Source of the DNA: Abyssibacter profundi
GTDB lineage: Bacteria; Pseudomonadota; Gammaproteobacteria; Nevskiales; OUC007
Assembly: GCF_003151135.1 (NCBI RefSeq)
Contig: NZ_QEQK01000004.1
Coordinates: 124,001 to 188,000 of the forward strand
DNA length: 64,000 nt
Direction of reading: 5' to 3'
Shown here: positions 9,102 through 17,710 of the stretch, piece after piece
How positions within the stretch are numbered: position 1 is the stretch's first letter
Layout: every line of letters starts with the position of its first letter
Position numbers and translations under genes: made by a program
The notes under the pieces: generated by a model
Seen by the model: only the letters and a program-made list of their open reading frames with translations
The model's database searches: none
What the model was told of the DNA's origin: nothing

Positions 9102-9554
9102 ATGACTCAACGCGTTCGGGCATTCACCGATGGTGGGTGCCGCGGGAACCCCGGCCCGGGTGGCTGGGGCGTGGTGCTGGAATATGGCGAACACCGGCGC
9201 GAGTTGTCCGGTCACCAAGCGGCCACCACCAATAACCAGATGGAACTCATGGCGGCCATCCAGGCGCTGGAATCGCTGTCCCGACAGTGCAGTGTCGATT
9301 TGTACACGGATTCAACCTATGTGCAGAAGGGGATGAATGAATGGCTGGCCAACTGGAAGCGGCGTGGTTGGAAGACCGCTGCCGGCAAGCCGGTCAAGAA
9401 TGCCGACCTGTGGCAGCGGCTGGATGCCGCTGCGGCGCGTCATGACGTCGACTGGCATTGGGTCAAGGGACACGCCGGGCATCCTGGGAACGAAGCCGCG
9501 GACCGCCTGGCCAACGAGGCCATGGATGCCCTGGCCGCAGAGGTGAGCCGATGA
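9102..9554 (+). CDS. rnhA: Ribonuclease HI
   Basis: RNase HI degrades the RNA strand of RNA-DNA hybrids in the cytoplasm and removes primers and R-loops. The 150-residue protein has the complete active site at the standard positions: Asp10 in [16 protein letters not shown], Glu48 in NNQMEL, Asp70 in YTDSTYV and Asp134 in NEAADRLAN, with the helper His124 in KGHAGH. The basic protrusion (residues 85-100, [16 protein letters not shown]) is present, which marks it as the bacterial type I enzyme. Its stop codon overlaps the dnaQ start as ATGA, so the two are translationally coupled; the same gene pair is adjacent, though divergent, in E. coli. Confidence 0.98.
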   Translation: MTQRVRAFTDGGCRGNPGPGGWGVVLEYGEHRRELSGHQAATTNNQMELMAAIQALESLSRQCSVDLYTDSTYVQKGMNEWLANWKRRGWKTAAGKPVKNADLWQRLDAAAARHDVDWHWVKGHAGHPGNEAADRLANEAMDALAAEVSR

Positions 9555-10252
9555 GACAAATCGTGCTGGATACCGAAACCACGGGTCTCGAAACCCGTGA
9601 CGACCATCGAATCATCGAAATCGGCTGTGTCGAGCTGCGCAGCCGGCGTGCCACCGGCAATAATTTCTGGCATTACTTGCAACCCGATCGACTGATTGAC
9701 GAAGGGGCGATCGCGGTGCACGGCATCACCAACGAAATGCTGGCGGAAAAACCCCGCTTTGCCGATGTGGCCGAGGAGTTCGTCGAGTATCTTCGAGGTG
9801 CCGAGCTGATCATCCACAATGCCGCGTTCGATGTCGGCTTTCTTGATCACGAGTTCGCCAAGCTCGAAACGCCCCCGCCACCGCTGGCCGAGTGGTGCAC
9901 CATCACCGATACCCTGACGATGGCGCGGGAGATGCACCCGGGGCAGCGCAATTCGCTGGACGCGCTGTGTAAGCGCTACGACGTGGATAACTCGGGTCGT
10001 GATTTGCACGGCGCGCTACTGGATGCGCAGCTGCTGGCCGAGGTGTACCTGGCCATGACCGGTGGTCAGCAGACCATCGAGCTGGCGGCTGAAGAAGACG
10101 ATGGCCAGCCCAGGGAAGTCGTTCGGTTGTTCCAGCCGCTGACGGGCCGGCCCAGGGTGATTCGCGCCTCGGACGCCGAGCGTGCCGAGCACGCCAGCCG
10201 GGTGCAGGCCATGGTCGACAAGGGCGCGCCGGAGCGTGTGTGGCCGGACTAA
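9551..10252 (+). CDS. dnaQ: DNA polymerase III epsilon subunit (3'-5' proofreading exonuclease)
   Basis: DnaQ is the proofreading subunit of the replicative polymerase core, bound to DnaE. The 233-residue protein starts with the ExoI motif LDTETTGLE (Asp7, Glu9), has Exo[16 protein letters not shown] and Exo[20 protein letters not shown], i.e. the DEDDh exonuclease set. The C-terminal tail beyond residue 185, which contacts the alpha subunit in E. coli, is present and ends with the typical [12 protein letters not shown]. The start at 9551 gives the ATGA overlap with rnhA; a longer in-frame ORF upstream lies inside rnhA and is not used. The gene converges on the antiporter operon, with only 29 nt between the stop codons and no clear terminator. 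Confidence 0.98.
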   Translation: MRQIVLDTETTGLETRDDHRIIEIGCVELRSRRATGNNFWHYLQPDRLIDEGAIAVHGITNEMLAEKPRFADVAEEFVEYLRGAELIIHNAAFDVGFLDHEFAKLETPPPPLAEWCTITDTLTMAREMHPGQRNSLDALCKRYDVDNSGRDLHGALLDAQLLAEVYLAMTGGQQTIELAAEEDDGQPREVVRLFQPLTGRPRVIRASDAERAEHASRVQAMVDKGAPERVWPD

Positions 10253-10281
10253 CCGCCCCGCGGGTGATTACAGGGCAGGGA

Positions 10282-11979
10282 CTAACGCAGCAGGCCGAGT
10301 AGAACGACGACACCGATGGCCGTGGTGGCCCACCAGAGCATGGTGCCGGATCGCCACGCGGCCACCAGCCATCCGCCGGGACGCGCCGATGCCAGCACCC
10401 GGGCATCGACCTGGCGCCAGCCCAGTGCAAGGCCGCGCCTCGCGAGGCCTGAAAGCGTTGCGAAAAACGCCACGACGGAACCTGCGAGGGCCGGTGCCGC
10501 CCGCCGGTAGAACCAGTCGGTATCCAGGTTGATCGAGCGCAGTTCCGGCGGGTAAATCCCGGTGCGCATCATGACGGTGAAGGCCAGCGCCGAGAACATC
10601 AGCAACTGCAGCTGCGTGATCACGTGGGTCAGCGTATAGGGTGCGTAGTCCACGGCGAACGGCAGCAACGCGTAAAGCGGCGCTGGGTACACCCCGATGC
10701 CGATACACAGCGCGGCGGCTGCGCCCATCGCAACGAGCATATTGGTCGGTGCTTCGCGGCAGCGTTTGCCGCTATCGTGCGCGAAAAAGGCGAAGTACGG
10801 GATCTTGATGCCGGAATGGTGAAACACGCCGGCTGAGGCGAACAGCAGCATCACGACGACCCACCAGAGGTCTGCCTGTTTGGCCGCTGCACTGATGATC
10901 ATGGATTTCGACACGAAGCCAGAGAACAGCGGAAACGCCGAAATCGATGCGGCGCCGATGATGCAAAACACCGTGGTCCACGGCATCGACTTATACAAGC
11001 CGCCCAGCTCGGACCCGTTAACGGTGCCCACACGCAGCAGCACAGCGCCCATGCTCATGAATAACAAAGCCTTGTAGAGAATGTGGCAGAACGCATGGGC
11101 CGCCGTGCCGTTTAGCGCCAGCTCCGTGCCGATCCCGATGCCAACCACCATGAACCCGAGCTGATTGTTCAGGCTGTAGGCCAGCACCCGCCGCAGATCG
11201 TTCTCGATGACGGCGTAGAAGATTGGAAAGGCTGTCATGATGGCGCCGATCCAGATCAGGTATTCGGTGCCGGCGTAGCCGCGGGCCAGGGCGTAAACCG
11301 CCAATTTGGTGGTGAACGCGGACAGCACCACCGTGCCCGTAACAGTCGCTTCAGGATAGGCATCCTGGAGCCAGTTGTGCAGCAGCGGAAAGGCGCATTT
11401 GATGCCGAATGCCAGAAAAATGAGCCAGCCGCCCGGTGCCTCCAGTCCAATATGTTCGAAGCGCAGTGAGCCCGTGGCATGTGCCTGCATGCCAGCGCCG
11501 GCCAGCAGCAGTAACCCGGAGGCCACCTGAATCAGCAGGTAGCGCATGCCCACCCGGTAGGAGCGCTCGGTGCGTCGGGCCCAGATCAGAAACACCGACG
11601 CGACTGCGGTGAGTTCCCAGTAGATAAAGAGCGTGAGCAGGTCCCCCGCGAGGCAGGCTGCGACGGCGGCACCGGCATAGACCATGCCGGCGACATGCTG
11701 CAGCGTGTCCTGCTCATGCAAGGCATAAATGGCCATGAGCAGGGCCGCGATCAGGAAGATCAGCGCAAAGACGAAGCTCAAAGCGTCGACCCGCAGCGTC
11801 TCCAGCGTGAGGCCCATCAACGAGATCTGGCCGTAGGTTCCGTGCGGCAGGTCGATCAGTACCGCCAGGGCGATGGCCGGCAGGGCCAGCAGCCAAGCAT
11901 GACGTAGCCTGCCCCGCATGAGCGGAACGAGCAGGCCGCCGACCAGCAGCACCAGTCCGGGGTTGAGATCAGGCAGCAT
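10282..11979 (-). CDS. Na+/H+ antiporter subunit D-like (NuoM/MrpD family), third copy
   Basis: Last gene of the antiporter operon; 565 residues, polytopic, with about 14-15 predicted helices. It belongs to the Proton_antipo_M family (NuoL/M/N, MrpA/D). Seen in the sequence: YWELTAVASVFLIW (the conserved membrane Glu), FGIKCAFPLLHNWLQDAYPEA (Lys plus the HxWLPDAYPEA-like signature) and YSLNNQLGFMVVGIG. The C-terminal extension of about 90 residues after the core carries an extra hydrophobic segment. It overlaps the 3' end of the 97-residue membrane protein by 11 nt. As the third large D-type subunit it probably adds a further ion-translocating channel; which ion is carried cannot be read from the sequence. 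Confidence 0.9.
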   Translation of the reverse strand: MLPDLNPGLVLLVGGLLVPLMRGRLRHAWLLALPAIALAVLIDLPHGTYGQISLMGLTLETLRVDALSFVFALIFLIAALLMAIYALHEQDTLQHVAGMVYAGAAVAACLAGDLLTLFIYWELTAVASVFLIWARRTERSYRVGMRYLLIQVASGLLLLAGAGMQAHATGSLRFEHIGLEAPGGWLIFLAFGIKCAFPLLHNWLQDAYPEATVTGTVVLSAFTTKLAVYALARGYAGTEYLIWIGAIMTAFPIFYAVIENDLRRVLAYSLNNQLGFMVVGIGIGTELALNGTAAHAFCHILYKALLFMSMGAVLLRVGTVNGSELGGLYKSMPWTTVFCIIGAASISAFPLFSGFVSKSMIISAAAKQADLWWVVVMLLFASAGVFHHSGIKIPYFAFFAHDSGKRCREAPTNMLVAMGAAAALCIGIGVYPAPLYALLPFAVDYAPYTLTHVITQLQLLMFSALAFTVMMRTGIYPPELRSINLDTDWFYRRAAPALAGSVVAFFATLSGLARRGLALGWRQVDARVLASARPGGWLVAAWRSGTMLWWATTAIGVVVLLGLLR

Positions 11980-12262
11980 CGTCGGACTCCGGTGGCTCGT
12001 AGTAGTCCTCGCGGCGCATTAACAGCACGCGCAGGCCCTTAGCGGCCAGCACCAAGCCCACGCAGCCGATGAATCCGTACCAAGCGTGAAAACCGAACCA
12101 GCCTTCAAAGGCCGTGTAAGCGTGCTTGTGATAGAACACATCAGCAAAGAACAGCACGGCGCAGCTGACATAAACGCCGTAAACAATGGCCTTGATGCGA
12201 CCCGGGTGGTCGAAGAATCCGGGGCGTTCATCCGTGATCTGCTGGTCTGCTTTGCTCGTCAT
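11969..12262 (-). CDS. Small two-helix membrane protein of the antiporter operon
   Basis: A 97-residue protein with two membrane helices (about residues 27-44 and 60-80), a soluble N-terminus, and an acidic C-terminal tail (EDYYEPPESDDAA). I do not know a named family. It starts inside the stop of the second D-type subunit (4-nt overlap) and ends inside the start of the third, so it is embedded in the operon and translationally coupled on both sides. An accessory or assembly subunit of the antiporter is the natural inference, comparable to small single-domain subunits of complex-I-related machines, but nothing in the residues proves it. Confidence 0.75.
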   Translation of the reverse strand: MTSKADQQITDERPGFFDHPGRIKAIVYGVYVSCAVLFFADVFYHKHAYTAFEGWFGFHAWYGFIGCVGLVLAAKGLRVLLMRREDYYEPPESDDAA

Positions 12263-13719
12263 TGAATCGCTTCCTGTAACAGGCGAATGACGGGCTCCGC
12301 CATGACAAATGCGGCCAGGCAGCCCAGGGCCGTGAGGCTCAGCGGAGCGACCATCGATACCGGCGCCTCTCCGGCAGTTGTCTCTGGGGCGCCGTCACCT
12401 GTTGGCAGGGGGCGCATGAAGCCACGCGCCACGATGGGCAGCAGATAGGCGATGTTCAGCAGCGAACTTATCGCCAGCGTGGCGACGATCCAGTATTGAT
12501 CGGCGTCCAGCGCGCCCAGCGTCAGCCACCATTTGCTCCACGTGCCGCCCAGCGGCGGGATGCCGATAATGGACAGGCTGGCCAGACCGAATGCCGCAAA
12601 GGTCCAAGGCATGCGTCGACCCAGGCCGTCGAGCTGAGAGACCAGGGTCTTGTGATGAGCGACGTAAATCGCCCCTGCGCAGAAGAACAATGTGATCTTA
12701 GCCAGGGCATGCATCACGATATGCAGGCCGGCCCCTTGCGCGGCCAAGCTCGTGGCGATGCTGGCGCCCAGCACGATGTACGCAAGCTGGCTAATGGTTG
12801 AGTAGGCGAGCCGGGCTTTGAGGTTGTCCTGCTGCAAGGCAATGATCGAGGCCATGAGGATGGTGAACCCGGCGACCCAGGTCATGACCTCGCTGGCCTG
12901 CGTTTCCAGCAGGTTGTCCAGCCCGAAGATCATGACCGAGACCTTGAGCACCGCGAACACGCCGGCCTTGACGACCGCGACGGCATGTAGCAGAGCCGAA
13001 ACCGGCGTCGGCGCCACCATGGCCGAGGGTAGCCAGCGATGAAACGGCATGAGCGCGGCCTTGCCGATTCCGAATAGGAACAGGGCATAGAGCAGGCCCA
13101 GCACCGGTGGCGAGGCTTTGCCCGTCAGAATGCCGTCCGGCTGGAAGTCCGTGGTGCCAGCAAGCGAGCCGGTCCAGACGATTGCGGGTAGCAGCAAGCC
13201 GATCGATGTCGTCAGCAGCACCCCGAGGTAAATTCGCCCGCCGCGTCGAGCCTCAGCCGTGCCCTTGTGTGTGACCAGCGGCCAAGTGCTGAGCGTGAGT
13301 ACTTCGTAGAAAAGAAACAGCGTAATGAGATTCCCGGCCAATGCGATGCCCATTGCGGCAAAAATGGCCAGCGCGAAGCAGGTGAAGAAGCGCGTGTGAT
13401 GCTGCTCATGTGCGCCGTTGAGATACCCCGCTGCGTACACGGAAGTGATGGGCCATAGACCGGCAGCCACCGAGGCGTATAGCAGACCCAGCGGCTCCAA
13501 CCGAAACAGGATGTCGATTCCCGGCAGCACCGACCACGCAAGCCACTGCGGTCGCTCCCCGGCCAACACCGAGGGCCAGGCGCTGAAGATCACCATGGCG
13601 AGCAGCACACCGCCCAGCAGGGTGCAGGTATCGCGGAGTCGGGCGCGATGACCGGATGCAGCGACAGCCAATGTCGTGATCAGCGGAATGGCCAGTGCAG
13701 CGAAGATCGGATTCATCAC
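12259..13719 (-). CDS. Proton-conducting membrane transporter subunit (NuoM/MrpD family), second copy
   Basis: A 486-residue polytopic protein of the Proton_antipo_M family. The conserved elements are visible: LFLFYEVLTLSTWPLVTHKG (membrane Glu), GIGKAALMPFHRWLPSAMVAPTPVSALLHAVAVVKAG (Lys, and the HxWLPxAMxAPTPVSALLHA signature of NuoM/MrpA-type subunits), and YSTISQLAYIVLGA. The APTPVSALLHA version is closer to MrpA and NuoL/M than to the usual MrpD, so this gene may take over the role of the MrpA N-terminal antiporter domain, which is otherwise missing from the operon. Both ends overlap neighbouring genes by 4 nt. Confidence 0.9.
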   Translation of the reverse strand: MMNPIFAALAIPLITTLAVAASGHRARLRDTCTLLGGVLLAMVIFSAWPSVLAGERPQWLAWSVLPGIDILFRLEPLGLLYASVAAGLWPITSVYAAGYLNGAHEQHHTRFFTCFALAIFAAMGIALAGNLITLFLFYEVLTLSTWPLVTHKGTAEARRGGRIYLGVLLTTSIGLLLPAIVWTGSLAGTTDFQPDGILTGKASPPVLGLLYALFLFGIGKAALMPFHRWLPSAMVAPTPVSALLHAVAVVKAGVFAVLKVSVMIFGLDNLLETQASEVMTWVAGFTILMASIIALQQDNLKARLAYSTISQLAYIVLGASIATSLAAQGAGLHIVMHALAKITLFFCAGAIYVAHHKTLVSQLDGLGRRMPWTFAAFGLASLSIIGIPPLGGTWSKWWLTLGALDADQYWIVATLAISSLLNIAYLLPIVARGFMRPLPTGDGAPETTAGEAPVSMVAPLSLTALGCLAAFVMAEPVIRLLQEAIQ

Positions 13720-15236
13720 TGAGCCCCCAGCAGACTGCTGCCCGCCGCGGTGGTCAGCTCGACCAGCCAGTCACTGTGCAGGCCCAGGTAGATCACCAGG
13801 ATCGAGGCCGCCCCCAAGCTGATCCAGGCACCCGCCGGTAGGGGGCGGGTGCTGTGATGGGCGTCTCCGGCGGTCGCGGTCGCGGTCGCAGTCGCCTTCT
13901 GCGTCGAGGTGGGGGCCGTTCCGAACCACGCGATTTCCACGATACGCCAGCAGTAGATGACGGCGAGCAGAGAACTCACCAGCACCGCCACGACCGCCGG
14001 CCAGTGCGCGGTTTCGATCAGGGCTTCGAGCAGAACCCATTTGCTGATAAAGCCCGCGGTCCCCGGCACGCCAATCAGGCCCAGAGCACCGATGACAAAG
14101 GCGGCAAACAATAGGGGCGCCCGCGATGGCATGCCGGCAAAACTGCTGATTCCGGCATGGCCATGACGCCAGATCAGAACCGCGGCGACGATAAACAGGC
14201 CACACTTGATCACACCGTGGTTCACCATATGCGTGAGTGCGGCGGACGCGCCGGCGGCCGTCCCCAGGCTGATTCCCAGGACAATGTAGCCAATCTGCGC
14301 GAGGCTGGACCAAGCGAGCAGTCGCTTGAAGTCCGTCTGATAAATCGCGGCGATGGACCCTGCGACCATGGCGATACAGGCCAGCCAGCCAAGCAATTCG
14401 CCAATGGGTAAGGCCGAAAACACGACCACTGGCCCGATCACCGTGGCCGCAAACCGCAGAAGAATGTACGCAGCCACCTTGGTGGAGGTGGCCGCCATGA
14501 ACGCGGTGACTAACGAAGGCGCCTCGGCATAGGCGCCCGGCAGCCAGGCATGCAAGGGGAACAGGGCGATCTTGATCGCCAGGCCGATGACAATGAATGC
14601 TGCCGCCGCAACCAGCACACGGCTCCCATAGGCCGGGACCATCCGGTCGGCCAGGTCAGCCATGTTCAGGGTGCCTGTTACGGCATAGAGCAGGCCGACG
14701 CCCGTCAGAAAGAATGTTCCGCCGATTGTCCCAAGAATCAGGTAGCGAAAACTGGCCAGTAGAGCCAGGCGGGAGCGTCCCATCGCGATGAGGGCGTAAC
14801 CGGACAGCGACGAAATCTCGAGAAAGACGAAGACATTGAACGCATCTCCGGTCGCGGCCATACCCAGCAGGCCAGTCAGGCAAAGCGTCAGGCAGCTGTA
14901 GAAGAGGTAGAGGCGCGGCTCGGAGATTTCATCTGCCGCAGAGCGCAGCGCCAAGGGGCTGACGAGCAGCGCAATGCCGCTGACCAGACAGAGAATCAGC
15001 GCATTGGCGTGATCGACCCGGTACTCGATTCCGAACGGAGGTTCCCAGCCACCCAGAAACGCCTGCAGCAGGCCGTGCTGGTCGACCAAGATCAGGCAAG
15101 CGACCGAAAGCGCAAAGCTACTCGCCGCCGCAGCCGTGAACAGACCCCACGCAGCCAGCGGGTGACGAAGCAACACGATGAGTGGCGCAATCAACAAGGG
15201 GATCACAACCACCAGGACGGGCAACTGGCTATTCAC
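13716..15236 (-). CDS. mnhD: Monovalent cation/H+ antiporter subunit D
   Basis: A 506-residue protein, the standard size of MrpD/MnhD, with about 14 membrane helices. It has the Proton_antipo_M core: FVFLEISSLSGYALIAMG (membrane Glu), AIKIALFPLHAWLPGAYAEAPSLVTAFMAATSTKVAAY (Lys and the HAWLPGAYxxAPS signature of MrpD), and AWSSLAQIGYIVLGISLGT. A Thr/Ala-rich loop (residues around 450) before the last helix is unusual and built from repeated ACC/GCG codons (TATATATAGDAHH). It lies directly after the subunit C gene, with a 4-nt overlap, as in canonical mrp operons. Confidence 0.93.
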   Translation of the reverse strand: MNSQLPVLVVVIPLLIAPLIVLLRHPLAAWGLFTAAAASSFALSVACLILVDQHGLLQAFLGGWEPPFGIEYRVDHANALILCLVSGIALLVSPLALRSAADEISEPRLYLFYSCLTLCLTGLLGMAATGDAFNVFVFLEISSLSGYALIAMGRSRLALLASFRYLILGTIGGTFFLTGVGLLYAVTGTLNMADLADRMVPAYGSRVLVAAAAFIVIGLAIKIALFPLHAWLPGAYAEAPSLVTAFMAATSTKVAAYILLRFAATVIGPVVVFSALPIGELLGWLACIAMVAGSIAAIYQTDFKRLLAWSSLAQIGYIVLGISLGTAAGASAALTHMVNHGVIKCGLFIVAAVLIWRHGHAGISSFAGMPSRAPLLFAAFVIGALGLIGVPGTAGFISKWVLLEALIETAHWPAVVAVLVSSLLAVIYCWRIVEIAWFGTAPTSTQKATATATATAGDAHHSTRPLPAGAWISLGAASILVIYLGLHSDWLVELTTAAGSSLLGAQ

Positions 15237-15592
15237 GAGTGGCGCGACTCCTGTTCCTGGCGAATCGCCTCATGCTCCTCGATCGTCTTAAAGGCTTCGT
15301 GGATACGCACGACCAGCGCCAGGCCGACAGCCGTGGTCGCCACACCGACGACAATGGCGGTCAGGATGAGCACATGCGGCAATGGATTGGAGTAGGCCGC
15401 CCCATCGGTCGTGAGAATCGGGGCCGTCCCCCCGTCGACTTTCCCAAGGCTGATAAACATCAGAAACACCGAGGTCTGAAAGACCATCAGACCCAGGAGT
15501 TTCTTCACCAGATTGCCGTGCGCCATGACCGTATAAAGACCGATCATCATCAGCAGCACGACCACCCAGTAATTGTAGTGGGCGAGAATCAT
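15233..15592 (-). CDS. mnhC: Monovalent cation/H+ antiporter subunit C (NuoK-like)
   Basis: A 119-residue protein with three membrane helices, the NuoK-like small subunit of Mrp/Mnh antiporters. The family pattern is clear: a first helix (NYWVVVLLMMIGLYTVMA), the conserved NLVKKLLGLMVFQTSVFLMFISLGK segment that matches the GxxL-x-xxxNL and FxxS region of MrpC/NuoK, and a third helix LILTAIVVGVATTAVGLALVVRI. The C-terminus is a charged helix (EAFKTIEEHEAIRQEQESR). It overlaps subunit B upstream and subunit D downstream by 4 nt each, giving the canonical B-C-D order. Confidence 0.93.
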   Translation of the reverse strand: MILAHYNYWVVVLLMMIGLYTVMAHGNLVKKLLGLMVFQTSVFLMFISLGKVDGGTAPILTTDGAAYSNPLPHVLILTAIVVGVATTAVGLALVVRIHEAFKTIEEHEAIRQEQESRHS

Positions 15593-16020
15593 CCGCGGCC
15601 CCGCCCAGCAAAGCTGAAGAACAGCATCAACATCACGGCAGCCACGGTCAGACCCACGCCCAGTTCGACCAGCAGAATGCCCAGATGCTGGCCATCGCTG
15701 GGGTCGGCTGGGTCGATGGCGGTGTAATCCAGGTAGGCGTAGCCCTGCAACAGACTGAAGACCCCGACCCCTGCGTAGAGCAGGACGCCCAGCGGTGCGA
15801 CCCGGCGCAGCACGGCCATCGGAACCACGGCTCTAGCGGCGTCCAGTCCGAAGACCAGGGCATAGAGCACGATGCCGGCGGCAAAGATTACACCGGCCTG
15901 AAACCCGCCTCCTGGCCCGTAGTCACCGTGAAACTGAACATACAAAGCGAATAGCAGGATCAACGGGATCAAGATCTTGGAGATGACCCGCAGGACCACA
16001 TGTTCATGATGCAGCGCCAT
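15589..16020 (-). CDS. mnhB: Na+/H+ antiporter subunit B (MnhB family)
   Basis: A 143-residue protein with four membrane helices, matching the MnhB domain. The hallmark GPGGGFQAGVIFAAGIVLYALVFG is present at about residues 30-55, after a first helix ISKILIPLILLFALYVQFHG. A third helix (VAPLGVLLYAGVGVFSLLQG) and a fourth (LLVELGVGLTVAAVMLMLFF) follow. In full MrpA proteins an MnhB-like stretch forms the extreme C-terminus; here B is a separate gene. Its ATG overlaps the stop of the MrpA-tail gene by a single base (16020). Confidence 0.93.
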   Translation of the reverse strand: MALHHEHVVLRVISKILIPLILLFALYVQFHGDYGPGGGFQAGVIFAAGIVLYALVFGLDAARAVVPMAVLRRVAPLGVLLYAGVGVFSLLQGYAYLDYTAIDPADPSDGQHLGILLVELGVGLTVAAVMLMLFFSFAGRGRG

Positions 16021-16586
16021 TAGCGGGTGGGCTCCTTGCGCTCGCGGCTGCTACGCCCCAGCAACATCAACACGGCGATGCCGGCGGTGAACACGACGAC
16101 CACTTCGCCCAGCGTGTCGAATCCGCGATAGCTGGCCAGCAGCGTCGTCACCATGTTGGGTATCCCGACCTCATCATGGGTGGTCTCGATGTAGCGCTCC
16201 GCGATGGGGTGCGTCTGAACCGGCGTGTCGGCATCGCCGAACACCGGCATGTCAGAGAATGCGTACAACAGAATTCCACCGCAGGCCACCGCCGTGAGCA
16301 GGGCCGGTAGCCGCTTCTGGTGGGGTGCCTGCTGTTCCTTTGCCCGGGTCAAGCCGAAGGTGGCCAGGAACAGCACCGTCGTCATTCCGGCACCGACAGC
16401 GGCTTCGGTAAATGCCACATCGACGGCATCGAGCAGCACAAACACGCTAGCGCATAGCAGGCTGTAGATCCCGCTAAGCATGGCCACTGCAAACAAGCCA
16501 CGCAGCCGGGCAATGGCCAGGGCAGTGACCACCAGGCAGGCCAGTAAAAAGAGGTTCAGGGCGTCAAACGCCAGACTGTCGATCAC
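16020..16586 (-). CDS. DUF4040/MBH-type antiporter subunit (detached MrpA C-terminal region)
   Basis: A 188-residue membrane protein that corresponds to the C-terminal part of MrpA (DUF4040, NuoJ-like, plus the MBH subunit E-like segment) rather than to the whole approximately 800-residue MrpA. Seen: three helices at about 8-80 with the motif AVDVAFTEAAVGAGMTTVLFLATF, which is the conserved DUF4040 signature, then a periplasmic loop and a last helix VVVFTAGIAVLMLLGRS that follows FRGFDTLGEV-like sequence (YRGFDTLGEVVVVFTAG). Such short forms occur in group-2-like or Mbh-related Mrp modules. The N-terminal antiporter domain of MrpA is not fused here and is presumably supplied by one of the D-type genes downstream. 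Confidence 0.88.
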   Translation of the reverse strand: MIDSLAFDALNLFLLACLVVTALAIARLRGLFAVAMLSGIYSLLCASVFVLLDAVDVAFTEAAVGAGMTTVLFLATFGLTRAKEQQAPHQKRLPALLTAVACGGILLYAFSDMPVFGDADTPVQTHPIAERYIETTHDEVGIPNMVTTLLASYRGFDTLGEVVVVFTAGIAVLMLLGRSSRERKEPTR

Positions 16587-16903
16587 TGTGACCTCCCGGG
16601 ACGGCCAAGCTGAGGGCGCAGGCCGTCAGCCAGGGCCGCCTGGGCCAGCGCGTGGCTGGCCGTGGGGCTGGTCAGCACCAGAAAACCGATGATGAGTACG
16701 AGACGCACGGCCACCGTCCAGTCGGGGGATTGGAGCAGCAGGCCCAGCAATATGAATGAAGCCCCGACGGTGTCGGTCATGCCAGCAGCATGCGATCGGG
16801 TAAACAGATCGGGCATGCGGAACAGGCCGACGCCGCTGAGCACGCAGAATAGGCCACCGATGAGCAGCAGCCCCCAGGACAGGGTATCGACCAACCAGGT
16901 CAT
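16583..16903 (-). CDS. mnhG: Monovalent cation/H+ antiporter subunit G
   Basis: A 106-residue protein of the MnhG family with three membrane helices. The hallmark sequence RMPDLFTRSHAAGMTDTVG lies between helices one and two (about residues 29-47); it is among the most conserved stretches of Mrp antiporters. The third helix (VRLVLIIGFLVLTSPTASHALAQAA) carries the usual TSPTASHxLAxAA motif. The gene overlaps mnhF and the DUF4040 gene by 4 nt each. Role: small structural subunit of the multisubunit Na+/H+ or K+/H+ antiporter. Confidence 0.95.
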   Translation of the reverse strand: MTWLVDTLSWGLLLIGGLFCVLSGVGLFRMPDLFTRSHAAGMTDTVGASFILLGLLLQSPDWTVAVRLVLIIGFLVLTSPTASHALAQAALADGLRPQLGRPGRSQ

Positions 16904-17190
16904 AAGTCGTCCTGCTCGGTTGTCGGCTCCACCCAGCCGAGCTCACCGTAGTGCATGAGCTTGAGCACGGCGACGGTGGCAATGAAGTTGATCAGCGCAT
17001 AAACCAGCGCAATATCGAGAAACTCAGGACGGCCGAACAGAAAGCCCGCGACTGCAATAAACAGCACGGTCTTGGTGCCAAAGACGTTGAGTGCGAGTAT
17101 CCGATCGTAAACCGTGGGACCCAGCAGGGCGCGGGTCAGTGCCAATGCCATGGTCACCGCCACGGCGAACATCGCAGCCGCGAACATCAT
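16900..17190 (-). CDS. mnhF: Monovalent cation/H+ antiporter subunit F
   Basis: A 96-residue protein with three membrane helices of the MrpF/MnhF family. The diagnostic segment GPTVYDRILALNVFGTKTV is seen at about residues 24-42, followed by helices LFIAVAGFLFG and DIALVYALINFIATVAVLKL. The C-terminus is acidic. MrpF family members have been linked to ion (including bile salt) efflux when studied alone, but in this context it is one subunit of the complex. It overlaps mnhE and mnhG by 4 nt. Confidence 0.94.
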   Translation of the reverse strand: MMFAAAMFAVAVTMALALTRALLGPTVYDRILALNVFGTKTVLFIAVAGFLFGRPEFLDIALVYALINFIATVAVLKLMHYGELGWVEPTTEQDDL

Positions 17191-17663
17191 CGACCCGTAT
17201 CCAGTTTGCGGATGCGCTCGGCGAAGCGACCACTGCCGAGTGCTTCCAAGCTATCGGCATTTAGCGCGTGTATCTCGACGCGATCGTCGTTGACCCGAAC
17301 GGCGAGGGTTCCCGGCGTCAGGGTGATCGAATTGGCCAGCAGCGTTTCACCCATGCCAGAGGTCTGCTGGTGAGGCAGCGAGCCCATGGCGGGGTTGAGG
17401 GACTTGCGGCCCTGAATAATCAGCCTGGACACCTTGAGCGAAGAGCGGATGACTTCGATGCTGAGCCAGGCCCAGTAACTCGGCAGCCGCGAGGTGAGGT
17501 GCAATGGAACCATCTCGTGATCGGCCACCGCCATGCGATGGGCGATCCATGTCACCAGCCCGACCGAGAGCACGCCGAGGCTGGTGAGCAGCACGGTGTA
17601 GTGACCTGAAAGCAGTAGCCAGAATGTCAGCAGCAGGACACCCAGACTCGCGACATAGCGCAT
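17187..17663 (-). CDS. mnhE: Na+/H+ antiporter subunit E
   Basis: A 158-residue MnhE-family protein, first structural gene of the antiporter operon. It has two N-terminal membrane helices (about residues 6-40) and a soluble domain with the hallmark LLANSITLTPGTLAVRV, followed by the typical VEIHALN segment. A longer ORF with upstream ATGs overlaps the end of the ArsR-methyltransferase gene; the ATG at 17663 gives the usual protein length and N-terminal helix. It lies 47 nt after that regulator's stop codon, on the same strand, so the operon may be transcribed from a promoter before the regulator. Confidence 0.93.
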   Translation of the reverse strand: MRYVASLGVLLLTFWLLLSGHYTVLLTSLGVLSVGLVTWIAHRMAVADHEMVPLHLTSRLPSYWAWLSIEVIRSSLKVSRLIIQGRKSLNPAMGSLPHQQTSGMGETLLANSITLTPGTLAVRVNDDRVEIHALNADSLEALGSGRFAERIRKLDTGR

Positions 17664-17710
17664 GAAATGCTTAATCCTTTGGGCTGTGTTGCCCGTCTCC
17701 GCCGGCGCGA

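Noticed and set aside
10253-10281. A tRNA gene after dnaQ, as found near this locus in E. coli
   Set aside because: Only 29 bases separate dnaQ from the next convergent gene, too few for a tRNA.
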